Shown here piece after piece: positions 1 to 8,740 of a stretch of DNA of 64,000 bases. Both the position numbers and the translations under genes were made by a program. The stretch is from GCA-2733415 sp964276095 (GTDB taxonomy: Bacteria; Bacteroidota; Bacteroidia; Flavobacteriales; Flavobacteriaceae): assembly GCA_964276095.1 (NCBI GenBank), contig CAXYDR010000001.1:248001-312000 (forward strand), given 5' to 3'. Every line of letters starts with the position of its first letter. Positions within the stretch are counted from its first letter, which is position 1. Below the pieces are notes generated by a model. It was not told where the DNA came from and searched no databases. It saw nothing but the letters and a program-made list of their open reading frames with translations.

Positions 1-2
1 TC

Positions 3-686
3 GAAACTAAACTTTATTGGTTAAAAAAAGTAACTGCTTTTGTACATCATTCTAATACAAATGCGATGAAGTTAAGTAGTCTTCAAAACTATAAATATGA
101 GCTGATAGATCAGTGTGCTTATAATGAAAAAGATCTAATTGCTAGTTCAAATAAAGAAAGTAAAGTGTCAAACTTTTTTGTTCTCTCACGCTTATCAAAA
201 GAAAAACAAGTGGATAGAGTAATTAAAGCCTTTAATAATATAAAGGAGTCTACAGATTATTTACATATATACGGTACTGGACCAGAATTAGTTTATTTAA
301 AAACGCTAGCAAACAATAATGACAATATAATTTTTTACGGCCATGTTTCACATTCACATACTCATGAATTGTTTTATAAATATGATTGCTTAATAATTTC
401 CTCTTCAGAAGAAGCGGGGCCATTAACGGGTATTGAAGCAATGGCAGCAGGTATGCCATTAATTAGTACTAAAGTTGGGGCTATGCCAGAACGTTTATTA
501 GACTATGATTTTTGGTATGATGGTAGTCAGGAACAGTTAGAGTTGAGAATGAAAAAAATTAAAGAGTCATCCATTTCTGAAATAAACTCAATTTCTAAGT
601 TAGTTAGGCAACGCTATCTTGAAGAATATTCCATTGAAACTATCCAAAATAAGTACAGGAATCTTGTAGAAATAACGTTATCTTGA
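3..686 (+). CDS. Glycosyltransferase family 4, 5'-truncated by window edge
   Basis: The reading frame is open from base 3 to the stop at 686, so the gene begins before the window; the ATG at 66 is only an internal methionine. The visible 227 codons are the C-terminal half of a GT-B enzyme. Early on comes the acceptor-half linker, then the nucleotide-sugar half with 'FVLSRLSKEKQVDRVIKAF', 'IYGTGPE' and the donor-binding stretch 'SSSEEAGPLTGIEAMAAG' containing the EX7E-type acidic pair typical of GT4. It probably transfers a sugar from an NDP-sugar onto a lipid-linked oligosaccharide at the inner face of the membrane. It is the first visible gene of the polysaccharide locus; 138 bases separate it from the next gene. 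Sugar and linkage cannot be read from sequence. Confidence 0.88.
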   Translation, partial: ETKLYWLKKVTAFVHHSNTNAMKLSSLQNYKYELIDQCAYNEKDLIASSNKESKVSNFFVLSRLSKEKQVDRVIKAFNNIKESTDYLHIYGTGPELVYLKTLANNNDNIIFYGHVSHSHTHELFYKYDCLIISSSEEAGPLTGIEAMAAGMPLISTKVGAMPERLLDYDFWYDGSQEQLELRMKKIKESSISEINSISKLVRQRYLEEYSIETIQNKYRNLVEITLS

Positions 687-824
687 TTGCTATTTCTTGG
701 AATAAAAAAATACTACAGTTATTCAATAATTTTACATATTTTTGAAGATAGAGAATATTCTAAAATAAAAAATATAAAGCATTCGCTATTAAAGCGTTTT
801 GCCCCCAATTTTAAACATGTTTAA

Positions 825-1751
825 ATGAATATATTAGTTACAGGAGGAGCAGGAAACATAGGGAGTTCATTAATTAAGAAACTTGCAGAAAATAGTGAGA
901 ATCATATAGTGGTTGTTGATAATTTATTGACAGGTTTTAAATATAAAATACCTGTAAAAGAAAACATAATATTTATTAAATGTAATGTCAATAATTACAA
1001 TGATATATCTGCGGTATTTCATACGTTTAAATTTGATACGGTGTTTCATTTGGCAGCCGTAGTAGGTGTTCAGCGTACATTAGAAAACCCATTGTGGGTT
1101 TTAGAAGATATTAAAGGGTTTGAAAATATATTGAATCTATCAAAAAACACAAATGTTAAAAAAGTGTTTTTCTCTTCTTCTTCAGAGGTTTATGGAGAGC
1201 CTTTTGAAATTCCTCAAAACGAACATACCACACCATTAAACTCAAAGTTACCGTATGCAATAGTTAAAAATGTAGGGGAGGCTTATTTAAAATCTTACGA
1301 ACAAGAATATGGATTAACATATACTATATTTAGGTTTTTTAATACCTATGGGCCAAATCAAAGCGAAGATTTTGTGATTCCAAAATTTGTGAATTTAGCA
1401 ATGCAAAATAAAGACATTACTATTTATGGTGATGGTTTACAAACACGTACTTTTTGTTATATTGATGATAATATCGATACGATTTTAAAAATTCATGAAA
1501 ATAATTTGGTAACTAATGATGTAATTAATATTGGTTCTGATGTAGAATTTACTATCATTGAATTGGTGAAATTAATTATTAAATTAACGAATAGTCAATC
1601 TAAAATCATACATCTTCCAGCCTTAAAAGAAGGTGATATGATGCGTAGATGCCCAGATATCACTAAAATGAAATCTATTTTAAATCGTGATTTAGTAAGT
1701 GCAGAACAGGGTATTGAAAACTATATAAACTACCTAGCTACTAAAAAATGA
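825..1751 (+). CDS. NAD-dependent nucleotide-sugar epimerase/dehydratase (extended SDR)
   Basis: A 308-residue extended short-chain dehydrogenase. The N-terminus carries the Rossmann glycine motif 'VTGGAGNIGSS' (residues 5-15). The catalytic serine region is 'FFSSSSEVYGEP' and the Tyr-Lys pair is in 'LPYAIVKN' (YxxxK). Late motifs 'RFFNTYGPNQ' and 'YGDGLQTRTFCYIDD' bind the nucleotide sugar, as in UDP-glucose 4-epimerases and UDP-glucuronate decarboxylases. The length fits that group. It probably makes a donor sugar for the surrounding glycosyltransferases. The ATG at 825 places the Rossmann motif at the expected distance. The next gene starts inside its stop codon (ATGA), so translation is probably coupled. 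Epimerase and decarboxylase are both possible; I cannot separate them by eye. Confidence 0.88.
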   Translation: MNILVTGGAGNIGSSLIKKLAENSENHIVVVDNLLTGFKYKIPVKENIIFIKCNVNNYNDISAVFHTFKFDTVFHLAAVVGVQRTLENPLWVLEDIKGFENILNLSKNTNVKKVFFSSSSEVYGEPFEIPQNEHTTPLNSKLPYAIVKNVGEAYLKSYEQEYGLTYTIFRFFNTYGPNQSEDFVIPKFVNLAMQNKDITIYGDGLQTRTFCYIDDNIDTILKIHENNLVTNDVINIGSDVEFTIIELVKLIIKLTNSQSKIIHLPALKEGDMMRRCPDITKMKSILNRDLVSAEQGIENYINYLATKK

Positions 1752-2776
1752 GAATAGGAAGTAATCCAGCCAAAAAAGATAAAGTGCAGTTAGATGATGT
1801 GTATCATCGAATTGTATTACCAGTTTATATACCAAATTTAGAAGGTTTTTTTAAAGAATCATTACAGGTGTTAAAATTATGTCTAGCATCCTTGTATACT
1901 ACAGTACACTCCAAAACCAAAATTAGTATAGCGAGTAATGGTTGTTGTAAAGAAGTAAATGATTTTTTGTCTGAAGAATTTGAGGCAAAAAGAATTGACG
2001 AATTATATCAAATTAAAGCTGGGATTGGGAAAATAAATTCATTGTATAAAGTTATAAATTCTGTAAAAGAACCAATAATTACTATTTCTGATGCAGATGT
2101 ATTGTTTTCTTCTGGGTGGCAAAATTCAGTAGAACAATTGTTTTTAGATTATCCTAAAACAGGTATGGTTTGCCCATTTTCTTATTCTAAAGGATTTAGA
2201 GAACTAACTGCCAATGTTTATTTTGATAATTTATTTAATAAAAACATCAAAATAAAAGAAATAAAAAACCCAGATGCTTTAGAGCATTTTGCAGCTAGTA
2301 TTGGTAATGATAAATTTTATAAGGATATTCATTTAAAATATGGCTTAACTTATCAAGAGGAGGGAAAGTCAAGAGCATTAATTGGAGCTGGACATTTTGT
2401 TGCTAGTTTTAAACGTGATGTTTTTTCACATTATAAGTTTAAAGCAAATTTACAGCGTCTAGCAAGTGGAGAGGGATTGTATATAGATACTCCGCCTATT
2501 AAAGCAGGTTTGTGGCGATTATCGACTGACTATAATTTTGTATACCATATGGGTAATACATTAATACCAATGTATACTGAAATTGTGAATTCCAATACAA
2601 ACGATTCTTTTAAAGACTTAAGTACTTTAAAAGCTGTAAAGGCAGAATCTAAATTTTTATATTGGTTGAAAAATAAAATATTTAATAGATACTTCTTTAG
2701 TAACACTGTTTTTTCATGGTATATGAGTAAAAAAGGGTTGACAAAAGAACAAGTAAAAATGTACCTTAATATATAA
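1748..2776 (+). CDS. GT-A fold glycosyltransferase, GT2-like
   Basis: A 342-residue protein with a GT-A core. 'VLPVYIPNLEGFFKESLQVL' near residue 20 is the start of the nucleotide-binding fold, and 'PIITISDADVLFSSGW' carries the DxD-type metal/nucleotide motif (here DAD). Residues 200-290 hold 'LIGAGHFVASFKRDVF', resembling the acceptor-side region of GT2 enzymes. It overlaps the preceding epimerase gene by 4 bases and ends 2 bases before the next glycosyltransferase, so it belongs to the same transcript. It probably adds one sugar of the repeat unit in the cytoplasm. The family assignment rests on fold motifs only; substrate unknown. Confidence 0.72.
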   Translation: MRIGSNPAKKDKVQLDDVYHRIVLPVYIPNLEGFFKESLQVLKLCLASLYTTVHSKTKISIASNGCCKEVNDFLSEEFEAKRIDELYQIKAGIGKINSLYKVINSVKEPIITISDADVLFSSGWQNSVEQLFLDYPKTGMVCPFSYSKGFRELTANVYFDNLFNKNIKIKEIKNPDALEHFAASIGNDKFYKDIHLKYGLTYQEEGKSRALIGAGHFVASFKRDVFSHYKFKANLQRLASGEGLYIDTPPIKAGLWRLSTDYNFVYHMGNTLIPMYTEIVNSNTNDSFKDLSTLKAVKAESKFLYWLKNKIFNRYFFSNTVFSWYMSKKGLTKEQVKMYLNI

Positions 2777-2778
2777 TT

Positions 2779-3732
2779 ATGGTAAACCCTTTAGTAACCA
2801 TAATTATTCCTGTTTTTAATAGATCAACTCTAATTATAGAAACACTTGAATCAATTAATTCACAAGCATATAAAAATTGGGAATGTATTATAATAGATGA
2901 TAACTCAACAGATAATACATTAGAGGTTATTAAAAATTATTGTGTAAACAAAAAAAACATTTCGGTTAATACTCTTCCTGATAGTTATGTTAAAGGGGCA
3001 TGTTCTTGCAGGAATTATGGATTTACTTTAGCAAAAGGAGATTATATTAATTGGTTTGATAGTGATGATATAATGCATATTGATTTTTTGAAACTTAAAG
3101 TTGAAAAATTAAATTCAAACCTAATTATTGATGCAGTAATAACCAAAACTGCTTTCTTTACATCATCTGTTAATATAATAACAGGGTATGAAAAGCGCAC
3201 TTATTTATCAAAAAAAATATTAGAGGATTTTATTGCCTTAAAAGTAAGCTGGTATTTGCCAGATGTCATGTGGAGAAAATCTTTTTTAATAGACAAACCT
3301 TTGTTTGATGAAGAACTGCTAATGGGGCAGGATAGGTTTTTTCATATAAAGCTATTATCTTTTTCACCTAATTTAGTTTTGGTTGATGAATACCTTACTT
3401 TCTATAGAAAGCATGATGCTTCTATTTCTGCTACATATTTTAATGAAAACCATACGAATAAAACTATTTCTCATTTTAAGTCAGTAATAAAACTAGTAGA
3501 TTTTTTAAAAGTAAAAAATGTATTAAATAAACAGATGAAAATTAGTTTTCAATCTGCCGCAGTTTACTACTTACCGCATACCTATAATAAAAAGATTAAT
3601 TCAGAATTAAAAAAATATCTAAACCAACTATTTGTTTTTAATATTTATAGTATTAAAACCATGTTGAAATTTTATTTAGCTTTATTTAGCTATAAATTAA
3701 TTGGAAAAGGATATTTTTTTATTAAAAAATAA
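2779..3732 (+). CDS. Glycosyltransferase family 2
   Basis: A 317-residue GT2 enzyme. The N-terminus 'VTIIIPVFNRSTLIIETLES' is the classic GT2 opening, followed by 'IIIDDNSTDNT' (nucleotide-binding aspartates) and 'NWFDSDDIMH', the DxD metal site. 'LLMGQDRFFHIKL' around residue 190 matches the catalytic-base region (E/QDxxF). The C-terminal 100 residues are basic and partly hydrophobic, suggesting membrane association. It sits 2 bases after the previous gene and 21 bases before a methyltransferase in the polysaccharide locus. Donor and acceptor are unknown. Confidence 0.86.
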   Translation: MVNPLVTIIIPVFNRSTLIIETLESINSQAYKNWECIIIDDNSTDNTLEVIKNYCVNKKNISVNTLPDSYVKGACSCRNYGFTLAKGDYINWFDSDDIMHIDFLKLKVEKLNSNLIIDAVITKTAFFTSSVNIITGYEKRTYLSKKILEDFIALKVSWYLPDVMWRKSFLIDKPLFDEELLMGQDRFFHIKLLSFSPNLVLVDEYLTFYRKHDASISATYFNENHTNKTISHFKSVIKLVDFLKVKNVLNKQMKISFQSAAVYYLPHTYNKKINSELKKYLNQLFVFNIYSIKTMLKFYLALFSYKLIGKGYFFIKK

Positions 3733-3753
3733 ATTTACTAAACCTCATTTATA

Positions 3754-4692
3754 ATGTTAAAATGCGCACTTTGTAATGAAATTAAGTTAATTGAAAAAGA
3801 ATCTATTAAAAAGAAAGATTTAATTAATTTATATCAAGATACACATCAACTGGATATTAGTAATCAGTTAGAAAAAGTAGATGTAATTAAATATTATCAT
3901 TGCAACAATTGTAATTTGGAATATTTCGATGGAGATACTGCAGGTAATGGTCACTTTTATGAGCAGCTTCAACAAAGAAGAAAAACGTATTACAGTCCTG
4001 ATAGAAAAGAATTTACTTTTGCAGAAAAACATATCTCTAATAAATGTAAAGTTTTAGAAGTTGGCTCCGGAAGTGGTTTATTTGCGCAACGTTTAGTAAA
4101 AGAAAATTACATTGGTCTTGAGTTTAACGATAAAGCAATAGAAAGGGCAAAAAATAATAATATTACGTTATTAAAGAAAAGTATAGAAGAATTTGCTGAT
4201 ACTTCAACACATAAATTTGATGTAGTTTGTTCTTTTCATGTATTGGAACATGTGGTTGATACTCATAACTTCATTAAAGCATCATTAAAAGTTTTAAAAG
4301 TTGGTGGTAAATTAGTAATAGCAGTACCGTGTAATGATTCTATTTATACAAGTAATGTTAATCATGTTTTAAATCTACCTCCTCATCACGTAGGTCGTTG
4401 GAATATTAAAACGATGAAAAAACTAGAAGAAATTTTTAAGATAGATTTAGTAGCACAAAATATTAGTAGTGCTAATGAATTAACTTCTAAGAAAGAGTAT
4501 GTTGGGGAAATGCTAACTAACTCATTTATAAAAGCACTTTACCCTAAAAATACGTTACTATTAAAAACTAGTACGGTTAAACGAATCCGAAGAGTTATTT
4601 ACAAACTTAATTCAATTTTAAGGATATATAAATTATATAAAAACACTAGTGTTATAGGGGATAATATGACTTTTGTATATGTAAAAAGGTGA
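3754..4692 (+). CDS. Class I SAM-dependent methyltransferase with N-terminal cysteine pairs
   Basis: A 312-residue protein. The N-terminus has two cysteine pairs, 'CALCNE' (residue 4 on) and 'CNNCNLEYF' (about residue 50), that probably bind zinc. The SAM-binding motif I is 'VLEVGSGSGLFAQRL' near residue 97, followed by 'GLEFNDKAIERA' and 'DVVCSFHVLEHVVD' (motif II/post-I), placing it in the Methyltransf_11/23 group. In a polysaccharide locus it most likely O-methylates a sugar residue of the glycan or its lipid-linked precursor. It is 7 bases upstream of the next glycosyltransferase and co-oriented. It is shorter than the approximately 400-residue sugar C-methyltransferases that share the N-terminal zinc site, so O-methylation is the better guess. 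Confidence 0.82.
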   Translation: MLKCALCNEIKLIEKESIKKKDLINLYQDTHQLDISNQLEKVDVIKYYHCNNCNLEYFDGDTAGNGHFYEQLQQRRKTYYSPDRKEFTFAEKHISNKCKVLEVGSGSGLFAQRLVKENYIGLEFNDKAIERAKNNNITLLKKSIEEFADTSTHKFDVVCSFHVLEHVVDTHNFIKASLKVLKVGGKLVIAVPCNDSIYTSNVNHVLNLPPHHVGRWNIKTMKKLEEIFKIDLVAQNISSANELTSKKEYVGEMLTNSFIKALYPKNTLLLKTSTVKRIRRVIYKLNSILRIYKLYKNTSVIGDNMTFVYVKR

Positions 4693-4699
4693 TTGTTAA

Positions 4700-5896
4700 A
4701 TGAAAGTATTAATCTGGTTAAATCAATTCCCTACTTTTTCTGAAACATTTATTCGGGATCAAATTATTAATTTAAAAAAAGAAGCAATTGAAGTTGTTAC
4801 TTTTTGTAATTATAAAAATGATAATGAACTTAGTGCTTTAGATAATTATACGGAATATAATTTACTGGATGATAGGTATTGTTTGGAAGACATAATCCCT
4901 AAAAATAAATTTAAGCGAATTTATTTAGTGTTAAAAATATTACTTAATAAATTATTTACTAAAAATTTATGGGTATTACTTAGAACTTTAAATGGAGCCA
5001 AATTTGGTAAAGATGCATATAAATTAATTCTGTTCTTTATAGCAAATTTTATAATCGATAACAAAATAACAACTATACACGCACATTTTGGGCCTAATGG
5101 ATCTAAAGCTTCATTTATAAAACAAATTGGGTTACCAGTGAAACTATTCACTACTTTTCATGGATATGATATTAGACTGGGAGATAAAAAAGGTGGGGAA
5201 ATATATAATTCACTCTTTAAATTCGCAGATGGAGTATTTTCAATAAGCCCTTATAATAAACAAAAATTAATCGATTTTGGAATGCAAAGCTCTAAAATAA
5301 TAGATTTGCCTAACGGAATAGATACTGTTTTTTTTAATAGAAATGACTTAGTTGCTCTTAACGGACCAATAAAATTAATTAGTGTTGCACGATTGGCCGA
5401 AGAAAAAGGGATTTTATTGTTTTTAAAAGCTCTAAAAGCATTCATTAATGACAATAAATCTATAGAAATAATTTATTCAATAATAGGAGAAGGTCCTTTA
5501 CGTAATTCTATAGAACAATACATTTTAGAACAAGATATGCAGAACTATGTTTTCTTGTTAGGGAAAAAACAAACACATGATGTAAAAGCACATTTAATAC
5601 AAGCTGATGTATATGTATTGCCTAGTTTAGCAGAAGCCTTACCAACGGTTTTACTCGAAGCTCAATCTTGTGCAATGCCTATTTTAGCAACTAATGTAGG
5701 TTCTGTTAAGGATATGACAAGTAATGCAATAATAGTTGAGCCTAATAATATAGAGGCCTTAAAAAATGGTTTAAAACAGTTAATAAATGAAAGAAACTCT
5801 TGGAGTGAAAAAGGGCTAAAAAACAGAGAAAACATTGTTGAAAATTATAATATTAAGCATATAACTGCAAAATTAATTCATGAATATTCAAAATAG
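4700..5896 (+). CDS. Glycosyltransferase family 4, colanic-acid WcaL-like
   Basis: A 398-residue GT-B enzyme. The opening 'LNQFPTFSETFIRDQI' is characteristic of the WcaL/AmsK branch of GT4. The acceptor half contains 'HAHFGPNG' and 'TTFHGYDIR'; the donor half has 'ISVARLAEEKG', 'IIGEGPLRNSIE' and 'PSLAEALPTVLLEAQSCAMP' with the EX7E-type motif. It probably adds a sugar to the growing lipid-linked repeat. Its last codons overlap or abut the start of neuA, so it is co-translated with the sialic acid genes, which makes it one possible transferase for sugars neighbouring the nonulosonate. Confidence 0.86.
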   Translation: MKVLIWLNQFPTFSETFIRDQIINLKKEAIEVVTFCNYKNDNELSALDNYTEYNLLDDRYCLEDIIPKNKFKRIYLVLKILLNKLFTKNLWVLLRTLNGAKFGKDAYKLILFFIANFIIDNKITTIHAHFGPNGSKASFIKQIGLPVKLFTTFHGYDIRLGDKKGGEIYNSLFKFADGVFSISPYNKQKLIDFGMQSSKIIDLPNGIDTVFFNRNDLVALNGPIKLISVARLAEEKGILLFLKALKAFINDNKSIEIIYSIIGEGPLRNSIEQYILEQDMQNYVFLLGKKQTHDVKAHLIQADVYVLPSLAEALPTVLLEAQSCAMPILATNVGSVKDMTSNAIIVEPNNIEALKNGLKQLINERNSWSEKGLKNRENIVENYNIKHITAKLIHEYSK

Positions 5897-5900
5897 AAGC

Positions 5901-6578
5901 ATGAAAAATAGTCATACCATAGCTGTAATTCCAGTTAGAGGAGGATCAAAACGTTTGCCAAAAAAAAATATACTTCCTTTAAATGGGATTCCATTATTGG
6001 TGCATAGTATTTTATATGCACAAGAAAACCTAAGTGTTATTAATGAAATTATTGTATCTACAGATGATATTGAAATTAAAAAAATAGCATTGCAATATGG
6101 TGTAACGGTTATTGATAGGCCTTCAAACTTATCTGGTGATCATACATCTACTGTAGCTGTTTTAAAACATGTTTTAGAAAATTATAATACTCCAGTAGAA
6201 AATGTAATTCTCTTGCAAGCAACTAATCCATTAAGGCCTAAAAAAATGTTAGCACAAGCTTTTGAACAATACACTTCTGGGAATTATGATAGTTTAATGA
6301 CTGTAAGTAGAAATTATGAGAAGTTAGGTGAGATTGTAAATAAAAAGTTTGTGCCTTTTAATTATACTCAAGGTCAAAGAAGTCAAGATTTAAACCCATT
6401 ATACGCCGAAAACGGATTGTTGTATATTTCTAAAGCAGCAATAATTAAAGAGGAAAAAATATTAGGAAACGAAAATTTTCCTTTTATTGTAAATCATCCT
6501 TTTGCAAAAGTAGATATTGATGTTTTAGAAGATTTAAAATATGCAACTTTTGTACTAAACACGTATTTAAATGAATAA
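5901..6578 (+). CDS. neuA: CMP-N-acylneuraminate (sialic acid) cytidylyltransferase
   Basis: A 225-residue cytidylyltransferase that activates a nonulosonic acid with CTP to CMP-sugar. The N-terminal CTP-binding motif 'IPVRGGSKRLPKKNI' matches the conserved R-GGSK-L-KN signature; 'ILLQATNPLRPKKM' and 'DIDVLEDLKYA' (metal-binding aspartates near the C-terminus) are also diagnostic. An earlier in-frame ATG at 5880 would add seven residues and overlap the previous gene by 17 bases; I prefer 5901 because the family core begins directly after it and the previous stop lies 4 bases upstream. The gene overlaps neuB by 8 bases. Sialic acid is favoured by the neuB and neuC partners; legionaminic acid is the main alternative. 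Confidence 0.88.
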   Translation: MKNSHTIAVIPVRGGSKRLPKKNILPLNGIPLLVHSILYAQENLSVINEIIVSTDDIEIKKIALQYGVTVIDRPSNLSGDHTSTVAVLKHVLENYNTPVENVILLQATNPLRPKKMLAQAFEQYTSGNYDSLMTVSRNYEKLGEIVNKKFVPFNYTQGQRSQDLNPLYAENGLLYISKAAIIKEEKILGNENFPFIVNHPFAKVDIDVLEDLKYATFVLNTYLNE

Positions 6579-7620
6579 GAACATGTATATAGAAATAGCA
6601 GGTAGAAAAATTGGAGCTGATTATCCTCCTTTAGTGATAGCAGAAATAGGAATAAATCATGAAGGTTCTTTGCAAGTAGCAAAAGAAATGGTTGATGCAG
6701 CACATAGAGCAGGAGTTGAGGTTGTAAAGCATCAAACTCATATTGTTGCTGATGAAATGTGTGGTGAGGCAAAAAAAGTAATTCCTGGAAATGCTGATGT
6801 GTCTATTTATGAAATAATGGACCGTTGTTCTTTAAATGAAGAAGATGAAATTGCCTTAAAAGAATATGTTGAAAGTAAAGGAATGATATTTATTTCCACC
6901 CCTTTTTCTCGTGCTGCTGCGGAACGTCTAGAACGTATGAATGTAGCTGGATATAAAATTGGTTCAGGGGAATGTAATAATTACCCGTTATTAGAACATA
7001 TAGCTCAGTTTGGTAAACCTGTAATTTTAAGCACAGGGATGAATACTATTGCTAGTGTTGCGAAAGCTGTTGCTATATTTGAAAAACATCAAGTACCACT
7101 TGCTTTATTACATACAACTAATTTATACCCTACACCAACTCATTTGGTGCGTTTAGGAGCAATGACACAACTAAACGAAGCATTTCCAAATTCAGTTTTT
7201 GGACTTAGTGATCATACTTTAAATAATAATGCATGTTTGGCAGCTACCGCTTTAGGGGCTTCAATATTAGAACGTCATTTTACAGATCACATGGAACGTA
7301 CAGGTCCAGATATTGTTTGTAGTATGGATGAAAAAGCATGTAAAGAATTAATAACTTCATCTGCAGAAATTGCTCTAATGCGCGGCGGAACTAAAGAAGC
7401 CGCAAAAGAAGAACAAGTTACCATTGATTTTGCTTTTGCAACCGTTTGTACAATTAAATCTATTAAGGTTGGTGAAGTTTTTACTAAAGATAATATTTGG
7501 GTAAAACGCCCGGGTACTGGCGAAATATTAGCAGATAAATTTAATGATTTATTAGGGAAAACCGCTGTAAATACTATAGATAATGACCAACAATTAACTT
7601 GGGAAGATGTTAGCAACTAA
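6571..7620 (+). CDS. neuB: N-acetylneuraminate synthase (sialic acid synthase)
   Basis: A 349-residue enzyme condensing ManNAc (or a related 2-acetamido sugar) with phosphoenolpyruvate. The TIM-barrel domain begins with 'VIAEIGINHEGS' and has 'HQTHIVADEM', 'ISTPFSRAAAERL', 'KIGSGECNNYPL', 'VILSTGMNT' and 'GLSDHT', the conserved NeuB active-site elements. Residues from about 280 form the SAF/antifreeze-like domain ('IKVGEVFTKDNIWVKRPG'). From memory of the family, segments such as 'SGECNNYPL' and 'GPDIVCSMD' resemble Campylobacter NeuB1, the Neu5Ac synthase, more than the legionaminate or pseudaminate synthases. It overlaps neuA by 8 and neuC by 14 bases. Start at 6571; a second ATG lies four codons in. 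Confidence 0.92.
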   Translation: MNKNMYIEIAGRKIGADYPPLVIAEIGINHEGSLQVAKEMVDAAHRAGVEVVKHQTHIVADEMCGEAKKVIPGNADVSIYEIMDRCSLNEEDEIALKEYVESKGMIFISTPFSRAAAERLERMNVAGYKIGSGECNNYPLLEHIAQFGKPVILSTGMNTIASVAKAVAIFEKHQVPLALLHTTNLYPTPTHLVRLGAMTQLNEAFPNSVFGLSDHTLNNNACLAATALGASILERHFTDHMERTGPDIVCSMDEKACKELITSSAEIALMRGGTKEAAKEEQVTIDFAFATVCTIKSIKVGEVFTKDNIWVKRPGTGEILADKFNDLLGKTAVNTIDNDQQLTWEDVSN

Positions 7621-8737
7621 AAGGAAAATAGTATTCCTTACTGGGACCCGAGCTGACTTTGGTAAAATAAAATCGCTTATTCAAATAGTTGAAAAGGATG
7701 AAGCTTTTGATCCATTTGTTTTTGTTACTGGTATGCATTTAATGCATACTTACGGGTTCACAGTGCTAGAAATTGAAAAATGTAATTTCTCTAATATTCA
7801 TACTTTTTCAAATCATACTTGTGAAACAACTATGGACTTAACGCTTGCAAAAACTATAGAAGGTTTTTCAGCCTATATTAAAGATGTCAAACCTGATTTA
7901 ATAGTTGTACATGGTGATAGGGTTGAAGCCCTAGCAGGAGCAATTGTAGGTTCATTAAATAATGTTTTAGTTGCACATATTGAAGGAGGGGAAGTTTCTG
8001 GAACTATTGATGAACTCATTAGGCATTCCGTAAGTAAAATGAGTCATATTCATTATGTATCTAATGATAATGCTCAAAAACGTTTATTACAGATGGGAGA
8101 ATTTCCTGATGCAATTAAGGTTATTGGGTCTCCAGATGTGGATATTATGTTTTCAGAAAATTTGCCAACCATTGAGGATGTGAAAAATTACTATGAAATA
8201 TGTTTTAATAAGTATGCAGTCGCAATGTTTCATCCTGTTACTACTGAGTTTGAGCATATGGAAAAATATGCAACAAATTTTGTAAACGCCTTATTGGAAG
8301 ATGATAAAAATTATGTGGTTATTTATCCTAATAATGATTTAGGGTCTGAAGTTATATTAAAGCAATATAAACGTTTGGATGACAATCCTCGTTTTAGAAT
8401 ATTCCCATCAATCAGATTTGAATATTTTTTAACCTTACTTAAAAATAGCATGTTCATAATAGGTAATTCTAGTGCAGGAATTCGAGAAGCTCCATATTAC
8501 GGTATAGCAACTATAAACATTGGAACTCGTCAGGAAAATAGAGCACTTCATTCACATATTATTAATGCAAGTTATGAAGAGAATAGTATAAAGGATGGGT
8601 TAAATACTAGTTTTAAACAGATAGAAAAAGATAGTAGTGCCTTTGGAAAAGGAAATAGCGCAAGTTTGTTTTTAGACTCCTTAAAGACAGAATCTTTTTG
8701 GCAGTTAAACAAACAAAAACAATTTATAGATATTTAA
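7607..8737 (+). CDS. neuC: UDP-N-acetylglucosamine 2-epimerase, hydrolysing
   Basis: A 376-residue GT-B-fold epimerase that converts UDP-GlcNAc to ManNAc plus UDP, the first step of sialic acid synthesis. Hallmarks are 'FLTGTRADFGKIKSLI' at the N-terminus, 'DLIVVHGDRVEALAGA' and 'VAHIEGGEVSGTIDELIRHS' (catalytic Asp/Glu region), 'IIGSPDVDIM'-type and 'IIGNSSAGIREAPYYG' (UDP-binding). Length fits NeuC. It overlaps neuB by 14 bases and precedes an MBOAT gene by 3 bases. With neuA and neuB it completes a CMP-Neu5Ac route from UDP-GlcNAc. The legionaminate homologue LegG acts on a UDP-diacetamido sugar, but the dehydratase and aminotransferase it needs are not in this window. Confidence 0.9.
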   Translation: MLATKRKIVFLTGTRADFGKIKSLIQIVEKDEAFDPFVFVTGMHLMHTYGFTVLEIEKCNFSNIHTFSNHTCETTMDLTLAKTIEGFSAYIKDVKPDLIVVHGDRVEALAGAIVGSLNNVLVAHIEGGEVSGTIDELIRHSVSKMSHIHYVSNDNAQKRLLQMGEFPDAIKVIGSPDVDIMFSENLPTIEDVKNYYEICFNKYAVAMFHPVTTEFEHMEKYATNFVNALLEDDKNYVVIYPNNDLGSEVILKQYKRLDDNPRFRIFPSIRFEYFLTLLKNSMFIIGNSSAGIREAPYYGIATINIGTRQENRALHSHIINASYEENSIKDGLNTSFKQIEKDSSAFGKGNSASLFLDSLKTESFWQLNKQKQFIDI

Positions 8738-8740
8738 TAT

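Noticed and set aside
825..1751. LegB-type UDP-GlcNAc 4,6-dehydratase for legionaminic acid
   Set aside because: The sequence looks like UDP-glucose 4-epimerase/UDP-glucuronate decarboxylase ('YGEPFEIP', 'RFFNTYGPNQ'), is shorter than LegB, and has no aminotransferase beside it.
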